Assembly (NCBI RefSeq): GCF_000240225.1
Contig: NZ_AGUD01000011.1
Span: forward strand, 1 to 64,000
Direction of reading: 5' to 3'
Length of the DNA: 64,000 nt
Source of the DNA: Patulibacter medicamentivorans
GTDB taxonomy: Bacteria > Actinomycetota > Thermoleophilia > Solirubrobacterales > Solirubrobacteraceae
Shown here: one piece after another, positions 36,750 to 44,893 of the stretch
Layout of the letters: each line of letters begins with the position of its first letter
Numbering within the stretch: position 1 is the first letter of the stretch
Made by a program: the position numbers and the translations under genes
The notes under the pieces: generated by a model
What the model was told of the DNA's origin: nothing
Database searches by the model: none
Seen by the model: only the letters and a program-made list of their open reading frames with translations

Positions 36750-37961
36750 TCAGGTCATCGTGGCCTCGGCGCGGTCGGCGATTAGGTCGGCGATCGCCAG
36801 CGACGAGGTCGCGGCCGGCGAGGGCGCGTTGCGGACGTGGACCGCGCCCGGCCGCTCGTCGAACACGAAGTCGTCGACGAGCCGCCCGTCGCGGGCGAGG
36901 GCCTGGGCCCGGACGCCGGCCCAGCCGGGCTGCACGTCCGCCACCCGCAGCTCCGGGACGTAGCGCGCGAAGCCGCGGACGAACGCGCGACGGCTGGCCG
37001 CGGTCGCCAGCTCGGTCAGCGCCGGCCGCCAGAACCGCCGGGCGACCCGCCAGGTCCCGGGCCAGCGGAGCGTCGCCCCGAGGTCGCGCCGGCGGACGCG
37101 GTGCAGCGCGTAGGCGTCGCGCGCGCCGACGAGCAGCGCCGTCGGCCCCAACAGCACGTCGCCCGAGACGTGGCGGGTCAGGTGCACGCCGAGGAACGGC
37201 AGGTCGGGGTTCGGCACCGGGTAGATCAGGCCCCGGACGAGGTGCCGGGCCTCGGGCCGCAGCCGCAGGTAGGCGCCGCGGAACGGGACGATCCGCGGGT
37301 CCTGCGGACCACCGTCGGCGACGGCCAGGCGGTCGGACCAGCCGCCGGCGCAGCCGATCAGCGCGACGGTCTCGATCGCCTCGCCGTGCTGGTCGACGAG
37401 CGTCCGGCCGCGGGCGCGCCGGACGATCGAGCGGATCTCGCGGCCCAGCAGCAGCTCGCCGCCGGCCCCCCGGACGTCCTCGGCCAGCGCGCGCGCGACG
37501 ACGGCGAAGTCGACGATCCCCGTGTCGGGCGAGTGCAGCGCGGCGACGCCGGTGCAGTGCGGCTCGATCTCGCGCAGGCCGTCGCCGTCGACGCGGCGGA
37601 TCCGCACGCCGTTGACGGCGGCCCGCCGCTCCAGCTCGGCCAGGCCGGGCAGGTCGCCGTCGTCGAGGGCCACCACCAGCTTGCCGACCCGCTCGGTGGC
37701 GATCCCGCGGCGCTCGCAGTAGGCGTACATCCGCCGCGCGCCGTCGACGCACAGGCGCGCCTTCAGCGAGCCCGGCGCGTAGTAGATCCCCGCGTGGATG
37801 ACGCCGCTGTTGCGGCTGGTCTGGTGGGCGGCGACCTGCGCGGCCCGATCGACGACGGCCAGCCGCAGGCCCGGCCGCCGGGCCAGCAGCTCGCGAGCGG
37901 TCGCCAGGCCGACGATCCCGGCCCCGACCACGACCACGTCGTAGGGTCCCGCCGCGCTCAC
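36750..37961 (-). CDS. lhgO: L-2-hydroxyglutarate dehydrogenase/oxidase-like flavoprotein
   Basis: 403 residues of the DAO superfamily: FAD loop VVVGAGIVGLATA and the LhgO signature HQTSRNSGVIHAGIYY followed by PGSLKARLC. It oxidises L-2-hydroxyglutarate to 2-oxoglutarate, passing electrons to quinone or oxygen. It starts with GTG at 37961, overlapping by 4 bp the stop of a small upstream frame. It ends 38 bp from the convergent TetR gene. The neighbours give no strong functional link; it may be housekeeping repair. Confidence 0.9.
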   Translation of the reverse strand: MSAAGPYDVVVVGAGIVGLATARELLARRPGLRLAVVDRAAQVAAHQTSRNSGVIHAGIYYAPGSLKARLCVDGARRMYAYCERRGIATERVGKLVVALDDGDLPGLAELERRAAVNGVRIRRVDGDGLREIEPHCTGVAALHSPDTGIVDFAVVARALAEDVRGAGGELLLGREIRSIVRRARGRTLVDQHGEAIETVALIGCAGGWSDRLAVADGGPQDPRIVPFRGAYLRLRPEARHLVRGLIYPVPNPDLPFLGVHLTRHVSGDVLLGPTALLVGARDAYALHRVRRRDLGATLRWPGTWRVARRFWRPALTELATAASRRAFVRGFARYVPELRVADVQPGWAGVRAQALARDGRLVDDFVFDERPGAVHVRNAPSPAATSSLAIADLIADRAEATMT

Positions 37962-38083
37962 GCGCTGACCCCCGGCCGGGCGCGCCGGTCGCCGAGCGGC
38001 CAGCGGACGCGCGCCGGCCAGGCCAGCTCGCGTCCCCCGGTCACGGCGCGTCCGGGGGTGAAGTCGGCGGGCACGCCGATCAT
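37958..38083 (-). CDS. Possible small ORF upstream of lhgO
   Basis: 41 codons (MIGVPADFTPGR..., ending RARPGVSA) whose TGA overlaps the lhgO GTG (GTGA). The 4-bp overlap is the usual coupling in this genome, which is the main reason to list it. There is no ribosome site and no recognised family. The 100 bp before it encode, in another frame, an Ala/Val/Leu-rich stretch ending in LLNLDR, which looks like part of a membrane helix without a start. Confidence 0.25.
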   Translation of the reverse strand: MIGVPADFTPGRAVTGGRELAWPARVRWPLGDRRARPGVSA

Positions 38084-38184
38084 GGTGCTCGATCCGCGGG
38101 TCACCGGTCCAAGTTCAGCAGCACCGCGCAGGCGGTGACCAGCACCGCCAGCGTCGCGATCCCCGCCTGAACCGGATCGGCTGC

Positions 38185-38574
38185 CTAGAGGCCCCGGTCG
38201 CGCAGCGCACCGTGGTCGTGATCGTCGTCGTGCTCGTGGGCCTGCTGGTGGGCGATCCGGGCCTGCACGGCGTCGAGCTCGGCGGGGTCGATCAGCCCGT
38301 GCTCGCAGAGCGCCGCCTCGAGCGCCGCCGTCCAGCGCGCGTAGTAGCTCCAGGTGCCGTCGTCCGGCGCGGCGCCGGCGGCGTCGCGCTCGCGCTCCCA
38401 GGCCCCGATCTCGGCGATCAGCCGGTCGCGGAAGGCGTCCCACTCCCAGCGGCCGGCCTCGGTCATCGCGACGGCGACCGAGAACGCGCGGGCCTGCCAC
38501 GGCTCCTCGAAGACGAGCTCGCCGTTGGAGCGCGGCAGCGTGGCCTCGGCCCGGATCGCGTCGGCGGCGCTCAT
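38185..38574 (-). CDS. Nitrile hydratase accessory/activator protein
   Basis: 129 residues with the P14K/NhlE-type pattern: FEEPWQARAFSVAVAMTEAGRWEWDAFRDRLIAEI and SYYARWTAALEAAL, similar to the N-terminal part of the beta subunit. A His/Asp-rich tail (HEHDDDHDHG) may hold metal. Such proteins deliver cobalt and help oxidise the active-site cysteines of nitrile hydratase. The start overlaps the alpha-subunit stop (ATGA, 38571-38574). Confidence 0.88.
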   Translation of the reverse strand: MSAADAIRAEATLPRSNGELVFEEPWQARAFSVAVAMTEAGRWEWDAFRDRLIAEIGAWERERDAAGAAPDDGTWSYYARWTAALEAALCEHGLIDPAELDAVQARIAHQQAHEHDDDHDHGALRDRGL

Positions 38575-39158
38575 GCGACCGGCTCCGCGGCCAGGCCGGT
38601 GCCGATCATCGAGTCGCGCGTCACCAGCCCGACGAGGTCCTCCTCGGCGAGCCCGTCGGTCCCGGCCGGGCGCATCGGCAGCACCAGGTAGCGGACCTCG
38701 GCGCTGGAGTCCCAGACGCGGATCCGCGTCTCGGCCGGCAGCTCGGTCCCGAGCTCGCGGATGACGGCCCGCGGCTCGCGGATCGCGCGGGCGCGGTACT
38801 CGGGGCTCTTGTACCAGGCGGGGGGAAGCCCGAGGACGCCCCACGGGTAGCACGAGCAGAGCGTGCAGGTGACGAGGTTGTGCGTGTCGGGCGTGTTCTC
38901 GACGACGATCACGTGCTCGGCCACGAACCCGCCGACGCCGAGCTCGGCCATCGCCGCCGTGCCGTCCTCCAGCAGGCGCGCGCGGAACGCCTCGTCGGTC
39001 CAGGCGCGGGCGACCACCCGGGCGCCGCGCAGGGGTCCGACATCGTGCTCGTAGGTCGAGGCGACGCGATCGACGACCTCGCTGGTCAGGATCCCCTTCT
39101 CGATCAGCAGGGCCTCGATCGCCCGCATCCGCAGCGCGACCTCGTCGTTGTCGCTCAT
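38571..39158 (-). CDS. nthA: Nitrile hydratase alpha subunit, cobalt type
   Basis: 195 residues. The metal-binding claw is CTLCSC at about residue 102; Thr in the second position indicates the non-corrin cobalt class (iron enzymes have Ser). It hydrates nitriles to amides together with the beta subunit, in the cytoplasm. The order beta-alpha-activator is that of high-molecular-weight cobalt enzymes. Overlaps of 4 bp on both sides keep subunit production balanced. Confidence 0.95.
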   Translation of the reverse strand: MSDNDEVALRMRAIEALLIEKGILTSEVVDRVASTYEHDVGPLRGARVVARAWTDEAFRARLLEDGTAAMAELGVGGFVAEHVIVVENTPDTHNLVTCTLCSCYPWGVLGLPPAWYKSPEYRARAIREPRAVIRELGTELPAETRIRVWDSSAEVRYLVLPMRPAGTDGLAEEDLVGLVTRDSMIGTGLAAEPVA

Positions 39159-39886
39159 GGTCGCTCCTCCACCGGTTGCAGGTAGCTCTCGAACAGGTCC
39201 GCCGACACGGTCAGGCCCGGCTCGGCGTCGGCCCAGATCTCGCCGGCGTCGAAGCGGACGGCGTAGAGGTGCTCGACCCGGTCGGTGCCGACGACGGCGG
39301 CGTCCGGCAGCGCCATCGGCGGGTGCACCCGGTCGACGACGCCGTCGCGCTCCTGGGCGTATCCCGGCAGGCGGGTGTGCGAGCGGCCCAGCGCGTCGAC
39401 GGCGATCCGCCGGGTGCGCACGACGTCCCCGACGGCGAAGCGCGGCGGGTCGGGGAGCTCGCGCAGGAGCGGTCCGCCGTCGCGCAGCAGGCCCTCGACG
39501 CGTTGCAGCAGCTCGGGATCGCGACGGTCCTCGTCGGGTTCGTGGCCCTCGGTGATGGCCGTCGCCCTGCGCTGGATCTCCGCCGCGGTGAGGACGCCGT
39601 GGGCCTCCAAGCAGGCCTCGAGGCTGTACGCCCATCGGCGGTAGTACCCCATCGAGAACTGGGCGGCCGCGGGCAGCCCCTCCATCCGCATGCGCCACTC
39701 GTCGACGCCGTAGAGCGCGGCGGCCATGGTTCCGATCGTCAGCCCGAGGCAGCGTCCCTCCCAGCCCTCGGGGTACGCGGCTGCGTCCGGGGTCGCGTCG
39801 ACCGGCCCCAGCCCGCGCGCGCCACCGAGGTCGTGCGGACCGTTGCGGACGGTCGCTCCGGGCGCCCGCCGATCGTGGCGCGTCAT
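39155..39886 (-). CDS. nthB: Nitrile hydratase beta subunit
   Basis: About 243 residues from ATG 39886 (a GTG at 39898 would add four). Features are NGPHDLGGARGLGPV near the N-terminus, YYRRWAYSLEACLEAHGVLT, and a C-terminal SH3-like domain (FAVGDVVRTRR, HTRLPGYAQERDGVV, YAVRFDAGEIW). It forms the substrate channel with the alpha subunit. First gene of the operon; its promoter carries the CTGCAT-N7-CGCTGGTAT element shared with four other units here. Confidence 0.94.
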   Translation of the reverse strand: MTRHDRRAPGATVRNGPHDLGGARGLGPVDATPDAAAYPEGWEGRCLGLTIGTMAAALYGVDEWRMRMEGLPAAAQFSMGYYRRWAYSLEACLEAHGVLTAAEIQRRATAITEGHEPDEDRRDPELLQRVEGLLRDGGPLLRELPDPPRFAVGDVVRTRRIAVDALGRSHTRLPGYAQERDGVVDRVHPPMALPDAAVVGTDRVEHLYAVRFDAGEIWADAEPGLTVSADLFESYLQPVEERP

Positions 39887-39926
39887 GTCGGGACCCACCC
39901 TCGAGACACCGCCCCACTATAGCGGG

Positions 39927-39951
39927 TATACCAGCGCGGTCATATGCAGAA
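39927..39951 (-). promoter_or_regulatory. Shared regulatory element, nitrile hydratase promoter
   Basis: On the minus strand: TTCTGCAT-ATGACCG-CGCTGGTATA. It has the same CTGCAT-N7-CGCTG spacing as the sites near 42.2, 44.8, 57.2 and 58.4 kb. A TATAGT (39920-39915) just downstream, 17 bp from TATGAC, is a possible -10; it sits in a near-perfect palindrome CCCACTATAGCGGG. Confidence 0.6.
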
Positions 39952-40040
39952 TGTCGACGCGGTGCCCCTCTGCGGCGGGAGAGCGGGCGGCTCTCCCGGG
40001 CGCTCGGCCGGCACCGCGCCGGCCCCGGCGATCGCGCCGG

Positions 40041-40199
40041 TCAGCGTCGCGTCCGTCGGCGCCGCGGGATCCGCCAGCGACCGGCGGCGCCGCGCGCGGT
40101 CGCCAGCGCCGCGCCGCCGACGGCCGCCAGCGCCGGCGCGAACGCCAGCAGCAGCTCCTCGAACGGGACCCCCGCGACGTGGCCGACGGGCGGCGTCAT
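40041..40199 (-). CDS. Small single-pass membrane protein coupled to the amine oxidase
   Basis: 52 residues with one hydrophobic helix (ELLLAFAPALAAVGGAALAT, about residues 15-34) and a strongly basic tail (RIPRRRRTRR), predicted inside-facing. Its ATG overlaps the amine oxidase TGA (40196-40199), so translation is probably coupled. No family recognised. It might anchor the oxidase at the membrane. Confidence 0.5.
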   Translation of the reverse strand: MTPPVGHVAGVPFEELLLAFAPALAAVGGAALATARGAAGRWRIPRRRRTRR

Positions 40200-42121
40200 G
40201 CCGCGTCGCAGCAGCCGTGGTCGGCCCGGCTGCTGCCCTCGCCGGGGGACGTCGGCGGGACGTCGAGCGCCGGGCTGCGGTCGAAGAACCCCCACGGCTT
40301 GAGCATGAACCCGAGCCGCGCGACCGGCATCACCGGCCAGTCCTCGGGCCGGGGCACGTGGTGGTGGTTCATCGTGTACCAGACGACGAGGTCCTCGCGC
40401 TCGAGCGGCCGGTCGGCCTGGACCCAGCGGGGCAGGCCGTCGCCGCCCGGGTGCTGGTAGGGGTACTCGCCGGCCGGGTAGCGCTCGGCGGGATCGTGGC
40501 GGGTGACCCACAGGTGGTGGTCCATGAACGCGGCGCGTCGGCGCGCCGACGACCCGGGCGCCGAGAACGGGACGGTGTTCTCGCCGGTCACCAGCCGGTA
40601 GCCCACCGGCTGCCCGACGGCGTTGCGGACGTCGGGGTTGACGACCGTCCAGCCGCGAGCGGTGGTGATGTCGATGTCGCGACGGGCCTCGAGCTCGCTC
40701 CGCAACGGCCGCGAGACGGTCGTCCACGCGTTGCCGTGCGGGTTGTCGGGGCCCACCGGCGCCGGCACGGTCTCGGTCTCGAGCACCGAGCTGCGGCCGC
40801 CGTCGAGCGCGAAGTCCAGGCGCACGCAGAAGACGTGCTGGTGGTGGATCCCGCTCAGGTTCGGGGCCACGAGCTTGCCGTAGGTCGGCGTGACGCCGTC
40901 GGCGACGGCCTGGGTGGCGACGATCCCGGTCGCCTTGACCTCGGACGAGATCGCACCGTCCTGGTGGAAGTACCAGAAGAAGCCGTACTCGTAGTTCCCG
41001 ACGGTGACGATCGACGACACGACGAGCCGGCGGCCGCGGCGGACCTCGACCTGGCCGGTGCGGAAGTCGGTGTGCTTCCACAGCAGCCCGTCGTCCTCCT
41101 CGTGCAGGCAGATCGCGTTCGGCACCACGACGGGCTCGCCGTGGGAGTCGCTGTAGGCGGCGTCGAAGTAGTGGATGACGCCCAGGCAGTCGCATCCCAG
41201 CGTCAGGGCGTTCGTCATCGTCCCGATGTTGAACTCGCCGATGTCGAGGGGCGTCTGGTAGAAGCGGTCGGGGTCCGCGTAGGGCACGACCATCTCGGCG
41301 TAGGACGCGCGGTGCAGGATCGGCCGCAGCCGCCCGCCGTCCTCGTAGCCGATCCGGTGCAGGACCAGCCCCTCGCGGGTGCTGAACCCGACGCGCAGGC
41401 GCCACTTCTGCCACCGCACCTCGTGGCCGTGGACGGTGAAGCTCGGGCCCTCGGGCTGGCTGATGTGGATCGGGCGGACGTCGGTCCGCAGGGCGGTGCG
41501 GTCGGCGCGGTACTCGCCGCGCTCGGCCGGCAGCGGCACCGGGTCGCGATCCTCGAAGTGGACGAGCTCGCCGTGGTCGACGTCGACCAGCCCGAAGACG
41601 CCCTCCAGCGGCCGGGCGTAGGCGTTGCCGCCCGGCTCGGGGCGGACGTAGGCCAGGACGCGCGCCAGCCGGCGGCCGCCCTCCTCCTCGGGCCGGCCGT
41701 AGGCGCCCGCGGAGACGGGGTCGACGTCGACCAGCGTCGGGTCGTCGATCCCGCGTCGCGCGAGCGCGCGGCGGAAGGCGGGGGCGGCGCGAACGGCCTG
41801 CTCGACGGCGAGGAACTCCTCGGTGGTCATCTGCGGCTGGACGCCGGGCACCTCGACGGCGTGCAGGACCGCGTCGGCCTGCAGGTCGACGCGGATCTCG
41901 TGGGTGACGGCCGCGTCGCGGTCGTGGAGGACGACCTCGGCGAAGCGGCGATCGTCCTCGTGGCCGTCGCGGGCCGGTTCCCCGACCGAGACGGAGACGA
42001 CGCGGACGGCGTCGCCGGCGCCGTCGGGGACGGTCGCGGCGACCGCCGCCGCGCGCCGGATCTCGTCGGGCGTCAGGGGATCGAGGGCGGACACCAACCG
42101 GGGGTCGTGCGACGTGGCCAT
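40196..42121 (-). CDS. Copper-containing primary amine oxidase
   Basis: 641 residues of the TPQ copper amine oxidase family. The cofactor Tyr is at 377 in VGNYEYGFFW. Copper ligands lie in GIHHQHVF and the distal MNHHHVPRPEDWP. The two N-terminal alpha/beta domains and the large beta-sandwich catalytic domain match the Arthrobacter enzymes in length. It converts primary amines such as phenethylamine or tyramine to aldehydes with release of ammonia and peroxide. No signal peptide is seen, so it is cytoplasmic. It is divergent from the amidase gene; GGAG lies upstream of ATG 42121. Confidence 0.93.
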   Translation of the reverse strand: MATSHDPRLVSALDPLTPDEIRRAAAVAATVPDGAGDAVRVVSVSVGEPARDGHEDDRRFAEVVLHDRDAAVTHEIRVDLQADAVLHAVEVPGVQPQMTTEEFLAVEQAVRAAPAFRRALARRGIDDPTLVDVDPVSAGAYGRPEEEGGRRLARVLAYVRPEPGGNAYARPLEGVFGLVDVDHGELVHFEDRDPVPLPAERGEYRADRTALRTDVRPIHISQPEGPSFTVHGHEVRWQKWRLRVGFSTREGLVLHRIGYEDGGRLRPILHRASYAEMVVPYADPDRFYQTPLDIGEFNIGTMTNALTLGCDCLGVIHYFDAAYSDSHGEPVVVPNAICLHEEDDGLLWKHTDFRTGQVEVRRGRRLVVSSIVTVGNYEYGFFWYFHQDGAISSEVKATGIVATQAVADGVTPTYGKLVAPNLSGIHHQHVFCVRLDFALDGGRSSVLETETVPAPVGPDNPHGNAWTTVSRPLRSELEARRDIDITTARGWTVVNPDVRNAVGQPVGYRLVTGENTVPFSAPGSSARRRAAFMDHHLWVTRHDPAERYPAGEYPYQHPGGDGLPRWVQADRPLEREDLVVWYTMNHHHVPRPEDWPVMPVARLGFMLKPWGFFDRSPALDVPPTSPGEGSSRADHGCCDAA

Positions 42122-42151
42122 GGGGGCACTCCATCGCAGAACTATCCATAC

Positions 42152-42174
42152 GTCAAGTTTTCTTGCGGCTTGAC
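42152..42174. promoter_or_regulatory. FadR-like inverted repeat overlapping a -35 box
   Basis: GTCAAG-N11-CTTGAC, related to GTCAAC-N10-GTTGAC at 61565 and the site at 63255. TTGACG (42170-42175) can act as a -35 for the plus strand, with TAAGGT (42192-42197) as -10 and a start near 42204, just before the leader ORF. Confidence 0.5.
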
Positions 42175-42200
42175 GCCGACGGGTCGGGCGATAAGGTCGG

Positions 42201-42225
42201 CATATATGCGCGCTGATATGCAGTT
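42201..42225 (-). promoter_or_regulatory. Shared regulatory element, amine oxidase / amidase intergenic region
   Basis: Minus-strand reading: AACTGCAT-ATCAGCG-CGCATATATG, matching the CTGCAT-N7-CGC pattern. It lies between the divergent amine oxidase (42121) and amidase (42265) genes and overlaps the start of the leader ORF at 42206. Confidence 0.5.
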
Positions 42226-42271
42226 GATTGGCGAGGCCGTCGACCCCGCCCTCGCGGGCGCGGGATGGTGA
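42206..42271 (+). CDS. Putative 21-residue leader peptide before the amidase
   Basis: ATG at 42206 opens a 21-codon frame (MRADMQLIGEAV...GAGW) whose TGA (42269-42271) overlaps the amidase ATG at 42265. The predicted transcription start is at about 42204, so this ORF would be the leaderless first cistron, and amidase translation would depend on ribosomes finishing it. The 3-HIBDH-like gene at 61.7 kb has the same design. Confidence 0.45.
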   Translation: MRADMQLIGEAVDPALAGAGW

Positions 42272-43728
42272 GCGGCGTGGACGGGGGCGCCGGGCGTCCG
42301 TCGGCCCGCACCTGGCTCGACCGCATGGCTCGCGGGACCTGCAGCGCCCGCGAGCTGGTCGCCGACGTGCTGGCCCGTGTCGACGCGGCGGACGCCCGAG
42401 TCCACGCGGTGGTCCACCGCGACGACGCGGCCGTCCTGGCCGCGGCGGAGCGCGCGGACGCGGCTCGCCGGTCCGGCGACCGCCGGCCGCTGCTCGGGCT
42501 GCCGGTGTCGATCAAGGACGTGCTCGACGTCGACGGCTGGCCGACGACCGCCGGGTCGCTGGCGCGCCGCGGCCACGTCGCCGACCGCGACGCGACCGTG
42601 GTCGCCCGGCTGCGCGCCGCCGGGGCGATCCCGCTGCTGAAGACGAACGTCCCCGAGCTGTCGTCCTCGTTCGAGACCGACAACCTGCTCCACGGCCGCA
42701 GCGACCATCCGCTCGACCGCTCGCGGACGCCCGGCGGATCGAGCGGGGGCGAGGGCGCGCTGCTGGGGGCGGACGCCACGATCGTCGGGATCGGCACCGA
42801 CGGCGGCGGGTCGATCCGCGTTCCCTCGCACTACTGCGGCACCGTCGGCCTCCGTCCCACGACCGGTCGCACGCCGGAGACGGGGCTCTGGCCCCCGACC
42901 CGGGCGGCCGGCACGATGGACTTCACCTGCGTCGGGCCGATGGCGCGGCACGTCGAGGACCTGACCCTGCTGCTGCCGGTGATCGCCGGCGCCGACGGCG
43001 TCGACCCCTACGCCGTCGACGCGCCGCTCGCCGAGCCGCCGGCGCTGGGCGGCCGGGCGCTGCGGGTGGCCTGGTACGCCGGGCACCCCGACGCGCCCGC
43101 GCCGACGCCGGGGACGGTGGTGGCGGTCCACGCGGCGGTCGCGGCGCTGGCCGACGCCGGCCACGAGGTCGAGGAGATCGCGCCCCCGCGGGTCGGCGGG
43201 GAGCACACGGCGACCACGCTCTTCTTCGCCGCCGCGGGAGCCGACGGCGGTGCGGGGATGCGCGAGGCCGTGGCGGCGGCCGGCGGGCGGCATCACCCGC
43301 AGTTCCAGGCGCTGCTCGACGGGGCGGCGGGAGCGCCGACGGTCACGGCGGGGGCCTACCTGGCGCTGCAGGAGCAGGTGTTCGCGTTCCGCGCCCGGAT
43401 GCGCGCGCTGGCCGCCGAGCACGACGTGCTGCTCAGCCCGGTCGCCTCCGGCCCCGCGCCCCGCCACGGCGAGGCCCCGGCCGGCGTCCCCGCCGACGCC
43501 TACCTGCGCTACGAGGCGTTCGAGTTCTGCCACCTCAACGCCGTCGCCGGCCTGCCCGCGGCGTCGGTCCCGGCGGTGACCGAGGAGGGCCTGCCCGTCG
43601 GCGTCCAGATCGCCGCCGCCGCCTTCCGCGAGGACCTCGTGCTGGCCGTCGCCGCGCTGCTCGAGCGCGAGCTGGGCGGCTTCCGCCTCAACCGCCGGCT
43701 GGCCACGGCGGGAGATGCGCCGTTGTGA
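42265..43728 (+). CDS. Amidase (amidase-signature family)
   Basis: 487 residues with the Ser-Ser-Lys triad: Lys in PVSIKDVLD, the cis-Ser in PGGSSGGEGA, and the nucleophile Ser in GTDGGGSIRVPS. It hydrolyses amides to carboxylic acid and ammonia. Next to nitrile hydratase it provides the second step of the nitrile-to-acid route. No strong ribosome site precedes ATG 42265; an overlapping 21-codon leader and a short GC hairpin suggest coupled initiation. Confidence 0.92.
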   Translation: MVSGVDGGAGRPSARTWLDRMARGTCSARELVADVLARVDAADARVHAVVHRDDAAVLAAAERADAARRSGDRRPLLGLPVSIKDVLDVDGWPTTAGSLARRGHVADRDATVVARLRAAGAIPLLKTNVPELSSSFETDNLLHGRSDHPLDRSRTPGGSSGGEGALLGADATIVGIGTDGGGSIRVPSHYCGTVGLRPTTGRTPETGLWPPTRAAGTMDFTCVGPMARHVEDLTLLLPVIAGADGVDPYAVDAPLAEPPALGGRALRVAWYAGHPDAPAPTPGTVVAVHAAVAALADAGHEVEEIAPPRVGGEHTATTLFFAAAGADGGAGMREAVAAAGGRHHPQFQALLDGAAGAPTVTAGAYLALQEQVFAFRARMRALAAEHDVLLSPVASGPAPRHGEAPAGVPADAYLRYEAFEFCHLNAVAGLPAASVPAVTEEGLPVGVQIAAAAFREDLVLAVAALLERELGGFRLNRRLATAGDAPL

Positions 43729-43753
43729 CGTTCCGGTCGTCAGGCGACCGAGA

Positions 43754-43776
43754 CGGCACGACGACGGCGCGTGCCG
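43754..43776. terminator. Short hairpin between convergent amidase and PaaX-like genes
   Basis: CGGCACG (43754-43760) pairs with CGTGCCG (43770-43776), a 7-bp stem with a 9-nt loop. It sits in the 49-bp gap between the amidase stop and the PaaX-like stop. A weak candidate without a T tract. Confidence 0.4.
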
Positions 43777-43777
43777 C

Positions 43778-44617
43778 CTAGCCCCGCTGCGCCAGGCCGT
43801 GGAAGTGGTCGTCCGCGGCCGCGGCCAGGCCCTCGTGCAGGTCGTCGAAGACGGCGACCGCCTCGTCGCGCAGCTCGCGCACCGGATCGACCTCGCGCGG
43901 GAGCTCGGGGTCGGTCGCCGGGAACTCGCGGAAGCGATGGAACATCACCGTCCGGATCGCGAACGCCTGCTGCGGCGACAGGCGCGCGCGTTCGCGGGCG
44001 ACGCGGAACCGGCGGTAGTCGGCGATGAACGCCTCGTACTGGGCGCGGACCGCGTCGGTGTCCCATCCCTGGCCGATGAGGGTGGCCGGGGAGAGGTCGC
44101 GCGACAGCCGCCCGACGAAGACCGACGCGAACTCCTCGACCTCGAGGTCGCGCAGCACGGCGCGCGCCTCGGGCTCGCGGTCGCGGGCGGCCACCCACGT
44201 CCCGTCCTGGACGGAGCCGAAGCCGAGGAACCGCAGGCGCGAGGCCAGCCGCGAGCGGGCGACCCGCCGCGACTCCGGCATCGCGTGCCAGACCACGGTC
44301 CAGACGTCGCTCGTCGGGGCGGTGCGGCCGAAGCTGTAGATCCGGCGGTCGCCGTCGCTGAGCAGCTCCTCGGCGCGGGTCGTCAACGCGTAGAAGACCA
44401 GCCGTCCGTCCTTGTGGCGCTCCAGCAGCCCGCGCGTCGCCAGCCGGGCGAGCGCGGCGCGCGCGGCCTCGGTCGAGAAGCCGAGCTCGCCCAGCAGCGC
44501 CACCGCGCCCCCGGACCAGATGGTCGCCCGTGGCTCTCGCAGGTGGATGCCGAGGATCGTCAGGACCAGGTCCTGCGGCTGCAGCGCAGAGCGGCCCGCG
44601 ACCGTCGACGTGCTCAT
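43778..44617 (-). CDS. PaaX-family transcriptional regulator
   Basis: 279 residues: an N-terminal winged helix (LVLTILGIHLREPRATIWSGG, FSTEAARAALARLATRGLLER) and the PaaX central and C-terminal domains (VWTVVWHAMPESRRVARSRLASRLRFLGFG, QAFAIRTVMFHRFREFPATDPELP). Known PaaX proteins repress phenylacetate catabolism and are released by phenylacetyl-CoA. It sits at the middle of the nitrile/amine block and is the best candidate for reading the shared promoter element; the ligand may be an arylacetyl-CoA made by the ligase at 53.7 kb. Confidence 0.9.
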   Translation of the reverse strand: MSTSTVAGRSALQPQDLVLTILGIHLREPRATIWSGGAVALLGELGFSTEAARAALARLATRGLLERHKDGRLVFYALTTRAEELLSDGDRRIYSFGRTAPTSDVWTVVWHAMPESRRVARSRLASRLRFLGFGSVQDGTWVAARDREPEARAVLRDLEVEEFASVFVGRLSRDLSPATLIGQGWDTDAVRAQYEAFIADYRRFRVARERARLSPQQAFAIRTVMFHRFREFPATDPELPREVDPVRELRDEAVAVFDDLHEGLAAAADDHFHGLAQRG

Positions 44618-44800
44618 TCGCGGCCGCTCCCGGCTGCGGGGCGGAAAGCGGATGAGTGGTGGCTCAAGAACTGCATAGCATCTGATTCGACAGCCAACAA
44701 TAGACAGCTGGGCCTACCGCCGCCATCGCGGTCTGGCCGGTTGACGTCCCTAGGGCAGGGGGATTTTGCCCATGTCCTGCGGAGCGGGCGACTCCCTAAG

Positions 44801-44825
44801 ATCTACATTGCAACTCGCTGTAGTG
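44801..44825 (+). promoter_or_regulatory. Shared regulatory element, transporter operon promoter
   Basis: ATCTACAT-TGCAACT-CGCTGTAGTG, with the same spacing as the other copies. It also contains CTACA-N11-TGTAG. It lies 69 bp upstream of the ABC ATPase start. The rest of the 276-bp gap (44618-44893) shows only one extra CTGCAT half-site at 44671 and no gene. Confidence 0.55.
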
Positions 44826-44893
44826 CAGAGTATGCTCGCGGCGATGGAAGCGAGCACGCAGTGTCCATGTCGCTGACGTCGGAGGAGGAGCGG

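Noticed and set aside
44671-44696. Extra CTGCAT half-site upstream of the transporter operon
   Set aside because: The second half (CGCTGGTAT) is absent at the required spacing; counted only as a half-site.
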